A program made the position numbers and the translations under genes. The notes below the pieces were generated by a model. It was not told the DNA's origin and ran no database searches. It worked only from the letters and a program-made list of their open reading frames with translations. From Kiritimatiellia bacterium (lineage in GTDB: Bacteria; Verrucomicrobiota; Kiritimatiellia; JAQICX01), in NCBI GenBank assembly GCA_027858345.1, contig JAQICX010000118.1:1-45599 (forward strand): a DNA stretch of 45,599 nt, given 5' to 3'. Shown in pieces: positions 42,514 to 45,599 of the stretch (within the stretch, counting starts at the first letter, position 1; every line of letters starts with the position of its first letter).

Positions 42514-42552
42514 AAAAACGAGGTTTCCATCTTTTGGCACCTCGTTTTTTTT
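42514..42552 (+). terminator. Rho-independent terminator of ackA
   Basis: Perfect 11-bp stem AAAAACGAGGT / ACCTCGTTTTT with a 14-nt loop, ending in a run of eight T. Confidence 0.93.
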
Positions 42553-42673
42553 GCCCTTATAAGTTAGTTGAAATTCATAAATCATTTTTTTTTGTTTTTT
42601 CTTGATGTTTTTCTTGAATATATGGTTTTTATCTGTTATTATTGGTTTGTTAATAATTTATAAGGAGTTTTTT

Positions 42674-43282
42674 GTGAAGAATATATTGGCTATTGCTATC
42701 TGTTTTATGTTGGTTCAAAGTGTTTCTGCTGTTATTGTAGAGATTCCTGAAATGCCTGTTTCTACGTTTGTAGATAATGAGGCATCTGTTAGTGCTGTTA
42801 TTCCTGAAGTTCTAGATAAGCAGTCAAAGACTTTCAAATTTTATCTTACTTTCAATGCTACTCTCTCAAACAATGTTGAAATTGCTTTTGGCCAGGCGGT
42901 GCCTGGAGACATATCTTTAAATACTCCTAATCTGACACATGCAGAAACCGATTTAATTGTGGGGTGGGATTGTGGTCGCTGGTTTTTGCGTCCTAAGGGG
43001 TTAAGAGAGTTCCATTACTCAAGTGTTACTAATTTTGTTGCAGGAGAAAGAACTCTTTCTGGTTTTCTGAAGGTTGATACTGAAGATAATTTATATTCTA
43101 TGGATTTTAAAGATGGTGGAGTAGGGGTCACTTTTGACGGAGTTACTGTCAGTAACTCTGTTGAGTGGCTGAAGCCGACTGAATGGGATTTGTTGAAGGT
43201 TGTTACTCGTGGTGATGATACAGAGGCGGAAAATATCAAGGTGAGTTTTATTGGTGACAGGATGGTGATAATCATACAGTAG
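42674..43282 (+). CDS. Secreted protein of unknown function
   Basis: 202 residues from a GTG start with AAGGAG six bases upstream; the longer ORF from 42602 was rejected because its extra residues are AT-rich leader. Signal peptide VKNILAIAICFMLVQSVSA, then a beta-rich domain (NATLSNNVEIAFGQAVPGD, IVGWDCGRWFLRP). No known motif recognised. Precedes, across a long repeat-filled gap, a larger surface protein; the two may act together, but this is only a guess. Confidence 0.75.
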   Translation: MKNILAIAICFMLVQSVSAVIVEIPEMPVSTFVDNEASVSAVIPEVLDKQSKTFKFYLTFNATLSNNVEIAFGQAVPGDISLNTPNLTHAETDLIVGWDCGRWFLRPKGLREFHYSSVTNFVAGERTLSGFLKVDTEDNLYSMDFKDGGVGVTFDGVTVSNSVEWLKPTEWDLLKVVTRGDDTEAENIKVSFIGDRMVIIIQ

Positions 43283-43580
43283 TTGGTCTGGTGACTAGGT
43301 TGTTAGGTAGTAGCAAAGAGAACTTAGGGCGGGCGAGTCGCCTGTCTACGTGAGTACACGAACAGGTAGGCAACCAAGAGAATTAAAAAAAAGTTGTCAG
43401 CTAATTTCGCTAATTAACACGAATTAAGAGAAGAGTTTTTTACTACCACGAAAGGCTTAGGGTGGCCGAGCCACAACCAAGATTTTAACTCGAAGGACGC
43501 AAAAGATGCAAAGTCGCAATAGAAAAAAAAGAATATCCAACAAGAAACATCCAAGGCAAAAGGGAAACTCACCCCTCCGT
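43283..43580. other. Intergenic sequence with repeat fragments, no gene
   Basis: Contains CCTGTCTACGTG facing CACGAACAGG (about 43341-43368, imperfect), GTGGC-CGA-GCCAC (43462-43474), and AT-rich heptamer-like tracts (CTAATTTCGCTAATTAACACG). No ORF with coding character; a 60-codon minus-strand ORF here is repeat translation. Confidence 0.55.
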
Positions 43581-43628
43581 CTCGCATGCTCGCCACCTCC
43601 CCTAAAAGAGGGAGGAGCTTTGGCGGAC
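43581..43628. repeat. Hairpin repeat shared with 13718-13749
   Basis: CACCTCCCCTAAAAGAGGGAGGAGC hairpin region (key arms CCTCCC and GGGAGG, 43596-43615) followed by GCTTTGGCGGAC, the same tail as at 13.74 kb. Confidence 0.7.
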
Positions 43629-43818
43629 TAGCGGTTGGCTTGCGGTTTTGGGAGCGATAATGTCCTCATTATCATGAGAAGTTGGCGTACCTTAGATTGT
43701 ATCAGAAGTAGTTTATAATAAAATAGTTAGAAGAATTTAAAACAAAAATCGATCATAAAAAACAAGAAAATGACGGGTTGTAGTACGAAAAAACACGAAA
43801 ATCTCTTTGCTCTAAAAT

Positions 43819-43900
43819 ATGCATCGCCATTGAAACTTTTGTTCTATTGCTTATTTTCATAGAAAAAGCAATAGTTCCAAAAGTTTATGGAACAATGCAT
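43819..43900. repeat. 82-bp long imperfect inverted repeat (MITE-like)
   Basis: Arms 43819-43852 and 43866-43900, about 34 nt each, pair with a few mismatches and indels around a 13-nt loop; both ends read ATGCAT. No ORF. Could be a long RNA hairpin or a small non-autonomous element. Confidence 0.72.
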
Positions 43901-43918
43901 GTTAGCATTCAGATTACA

Positions 43919-43963
43919 GCTCCGAAGGAGCGATAGCATGTAGCCACGGGTGTAAACCCGTGG
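43919..43963. repeat. GTAG hairpin with companion short hairpin
   Basis: GCTCC-GAA-GGAGC (43919-43931), then GTAG (43940-43943) and the perfect hairpin CCACGGGT-GTAA-ACCCGTGG (43944-43963). The rest of the gap to 44154 shows no other feature than AT-rich leader. Confidence 0.8.
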
Positions 43964-44154
43964 AGATAAAATACAAGCAATGCTTGTTCCTGCTCTCGGC
44001 AGAGTTTTTCGTAATGAAATGAAGAAAATATATATAAATTTGACAAGTCTAAATCTGAATAATTAGTGGTAATTCGAGTAATTAGTTGATAAAAAAAATA
44101 TTGTTTGTGGCAAGTAAAATTTTTGAAATAGTTCGTTAAAATAAAAGGAGAAAA

Positions 44155-45599
44155 ATGTATTTTTTATTTATAGCAGGTTTGTATGTTGTGTTAAGCATAG
44201 CCTTTCTGATTAAAGCTGAATGGTTTAAAAAATGTTGCGGCAATCTTTGGAACCAATGGAAGATGTTGTATTTCCCTATTAAATTTTTTGCCATATTTTT
44301 TATAGCTATGATGACCGTTTTTGCGGCTGTTAAGCCTGAGCTGGAACCGTTGGCACCACCAGCAGGAACAGAAAGCACTCCAATTGTCCAGGAAGTTATA
44401 CTTTCAAATATTTCAGGATCTAAGTATATTGCCGAGAATTTGAAAGATCCATTTATGATTGACCCCATGTCAATGGATAGAAATTTCTATGATTCAACAA
44501 CAAATATTATTACACGTGTTGTAACAAACACAGCGTTGACATGGCTCTATCCTCCGACAAATGCAGTCACTTATGATCGCTGGACACATTATGGTGTTGC
44601 AGAAGACACCTTCTGGCTGCCGGCAACAAACTGGAATTTTGTTTATGGCAGCAATCTTGTTGAGGGGGCATATGTTTCAAGTTCTGGAACACTATCTTTT
44701 AATGTACCTAAAAGTTCATCTGTCCCTCGGGGTATGCCTGATGGAACGGGCATGAATTTTCTTGCACCATTTCACAGTTCACTTGCTGTGATTCCGACAA
44801 ATGGCTGTTTCTGGTATGCCGCAACTGATACCAATACAATGATTTTCACATGGAACAGTTTTCTTATGGGAAGAGATACAAACAATGTATTCTCGTTTCA
44901 GGCGGAGTTATTCTATAATGGTGATTTTATTTATCGCTACTATTTTCCAACCAATGTAACCTCTTTCACAAATGATTTTGTGATTGGTGGTCAATATGAA
45001 GATGAAGGAGAAACCTATTTTCATAACAACATGAGCAATCTGGTTGCAGGTCTTGGAATAACTTGGGATATACCTGATCCGACAATTGATACAGACGGTG
45101 ACGGAACATATGATATTGTTGAAGTATATTATGGTTGGGATCCTTATACAGAGACAGATGATGATTTTGATAACGATGGCATGTCAAATAACGATGAGTA
45201 CTACACTATTGATCCTGCAACAGGTTTAAGATTGGATGCCACAAACTATGATAGTGATGGCGACGGCATTCCCGACAGTTCCGATCCAGAGCCTTTTATT
45301 GAAAATACGACAGATGCTGACAATGATGGACTCCTCGATGTTCTCGAACTTGTGCATTTTGACTCAATTGACAATGGGGTTTTCAATACTCATAGTGGTG
45401 ATCAAAACGGTAATGGTGTCATTAACAGAATCGATCTGCTTCTTGGTGTAAATCCACTGTTGTCATGCTACGCAGTATCGTCTTCTCATGATTCTTATGT
45501 TTTTGGTTGGAGTGATGTTGCTAATGCAACCAGCTACGATGTATCTGTTAAACAAAATGATGAAACTGTTTGGTCAACAAATTCAGTGACTTCAACATT
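44155..45599 (+). CDS. Large surface protein with calcium-binding repeats (partial, runs off the end)
   Basis: At least 481 residues with no stop before the window ends. AAGGAG precedes the ATG. Two N-terminal hydrophobic segments (about 1-19 and 41-57), the second probably a signal or anchor ending FFIAMMTVFA. Then a beta-rich domain (about 60-305) and thrombospondin type 3/dockerin-like calcium loops from about 312: DTDGDGTYDIVE, DDFDNDGMSNNDE, DSDGDGIPDSSDPEP, DADNDGLLDVLE, DQNGNGVINRID. A fibronectin-like segment (SDVANATSYDVSV) begins at the end. Typical of PVC surface or adhesion proteins. Confidence 0.82.
   Translation, partial: MYFLFIAGLYVVLSIAFLIKAEWFKKCCGNLWNQWKMLYFPIKFFAIFFIAMMTVFAAVKPELEPLAPPAGTESTPIVQEVILSNISGSKYIAENLKDPFMIDPMSMDRNFYDSTTNIITRVVTNTALTWLYPPTNAVTYDRWTHYGVAEDTFWLPATNWNFVYGSNLVEGAYVSSSGTLSFNVPKSSSVPRGMPDGTGMNFLAPFHSSLAVIPTNGCFWYAATDTNTMIFTWNSFLMGRDTNNVFSFQAELFYNGDFIYRYYFPTNVTSFTNDFVIGGQYEDEGETYFHNNMSNLVAGLGITWDIPDPTIDTDGDGTYDIVEVYYGWDPYTETDDDFDNDGMSNNDEYYTIDPATGLRLDATNYDSDGDGIPDSSDPEPFIENTTDADNDGLLDVLELVHFDSIDNGVFNTHSGDQNGNGVINRIDLLLGVNPLLSCYAVSSSHDSYVFGWSDVANATSYDVSVKQNDETVWSTNSVTST

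Noticed and set aside
42602-42673. Longer start for the secreted protein
   Set aside because: The GTG at 42674 has an ideal ribosome-binding site and gives a clean signal peptide.
43414-43596. 60-codon minus-strand ORF
   Set aside because: Made of repeat and AT-rich sequence; no ribosome-binding site or coding character.

Overview
The window is AT-rich chromosomal DNA from an anaerobic, fermentative Gram-negative bacterium. It most likely belongs to the Lentisphaerota/Kiritimatiellota side of the Verrucomicrobiota (PVC group). This placement is an inference from three things: secreted proteins with type II pseudopilin N-termini, Gfo/Idh oxidoreductases beside glycosidases and esterases, and a pyruvate:ferredoxin oxidoreductase / Pta / AckA fermentation set. 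No rRNA or tRNA gene is present to settle the taxonomy.

Layout. 1-1423 is an intact IS256-family insertion sequence with perfect 28-bp ends; it begins exactly at base 1. 1.6-4.75 kb (minus strand) holds a CE7-type acetyl esterase, a REP-associated tyrosine transposase (RAYT) inside its own repeat array, and a Gfo/Idh oxidoreductase. purD (minus) and a GH2 beta-glucuronidase-like gene with a second Gfo/Idh gene (plus) diverge from a shared promoter region at 6.1-6.3 kb. A pseudopilin (9.4 kb) with its own promoter and terminator is followed by priA, a Cys-rich protein and an FMN reductase. recD2, a DUF1893 protein and a YjbQ-family protein run on the minus strand (13.9-17.3 kb). A housekeeping block on the plus strand follows: cysS, tmk, holB, ricT, an Asp23/AmaP-like protein, rpsP, trmD, rplS. 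Then come a small membrane protein, a YmdB-type phosphoesterase, three pseudopilins, a hybrid histidine kinase split by a frameshift, an oligopeptide-binding protein, a truncated secreted-protein gene and a large unknown protein with an EF-hand-like loop. The fermentation genes nifJ, pta and ackA follow, and the window ends with a secreted protein and the start of a large surface protein with calcium-binding repeats.

How it fits together. Acetyl esterase, beta-glucuronidase and Gfo/Idh enzymes point to use of acetylated, uronic-acid-containing polysaccharides. PFOR turns pyruvate into acetyl-CoA, and Pta and AckA turn that into acetate and ATP. The pseudopilins and the calcium-binding protein point to a secretion or surface apparatus.

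The most unusual signal is between the genes. Nearly every long intergenic gap is a mosaic of three repeat types: hairpins carrying a GTAG (or CTAC) foot, which is the signature recognised by RAYT proteins; clusters of degenerate heptamers or hexamers in strict 7- or 6-nt register; and longer composite palindromes shared between gaps. The repeats have entered genes: they form most of the cleaved leader of one prepilin, supply the stop codon of another gene, occupy the ribosome-binding region of recD2 and appear to have destroyed a secreted-protein gene at 32.9 kb.
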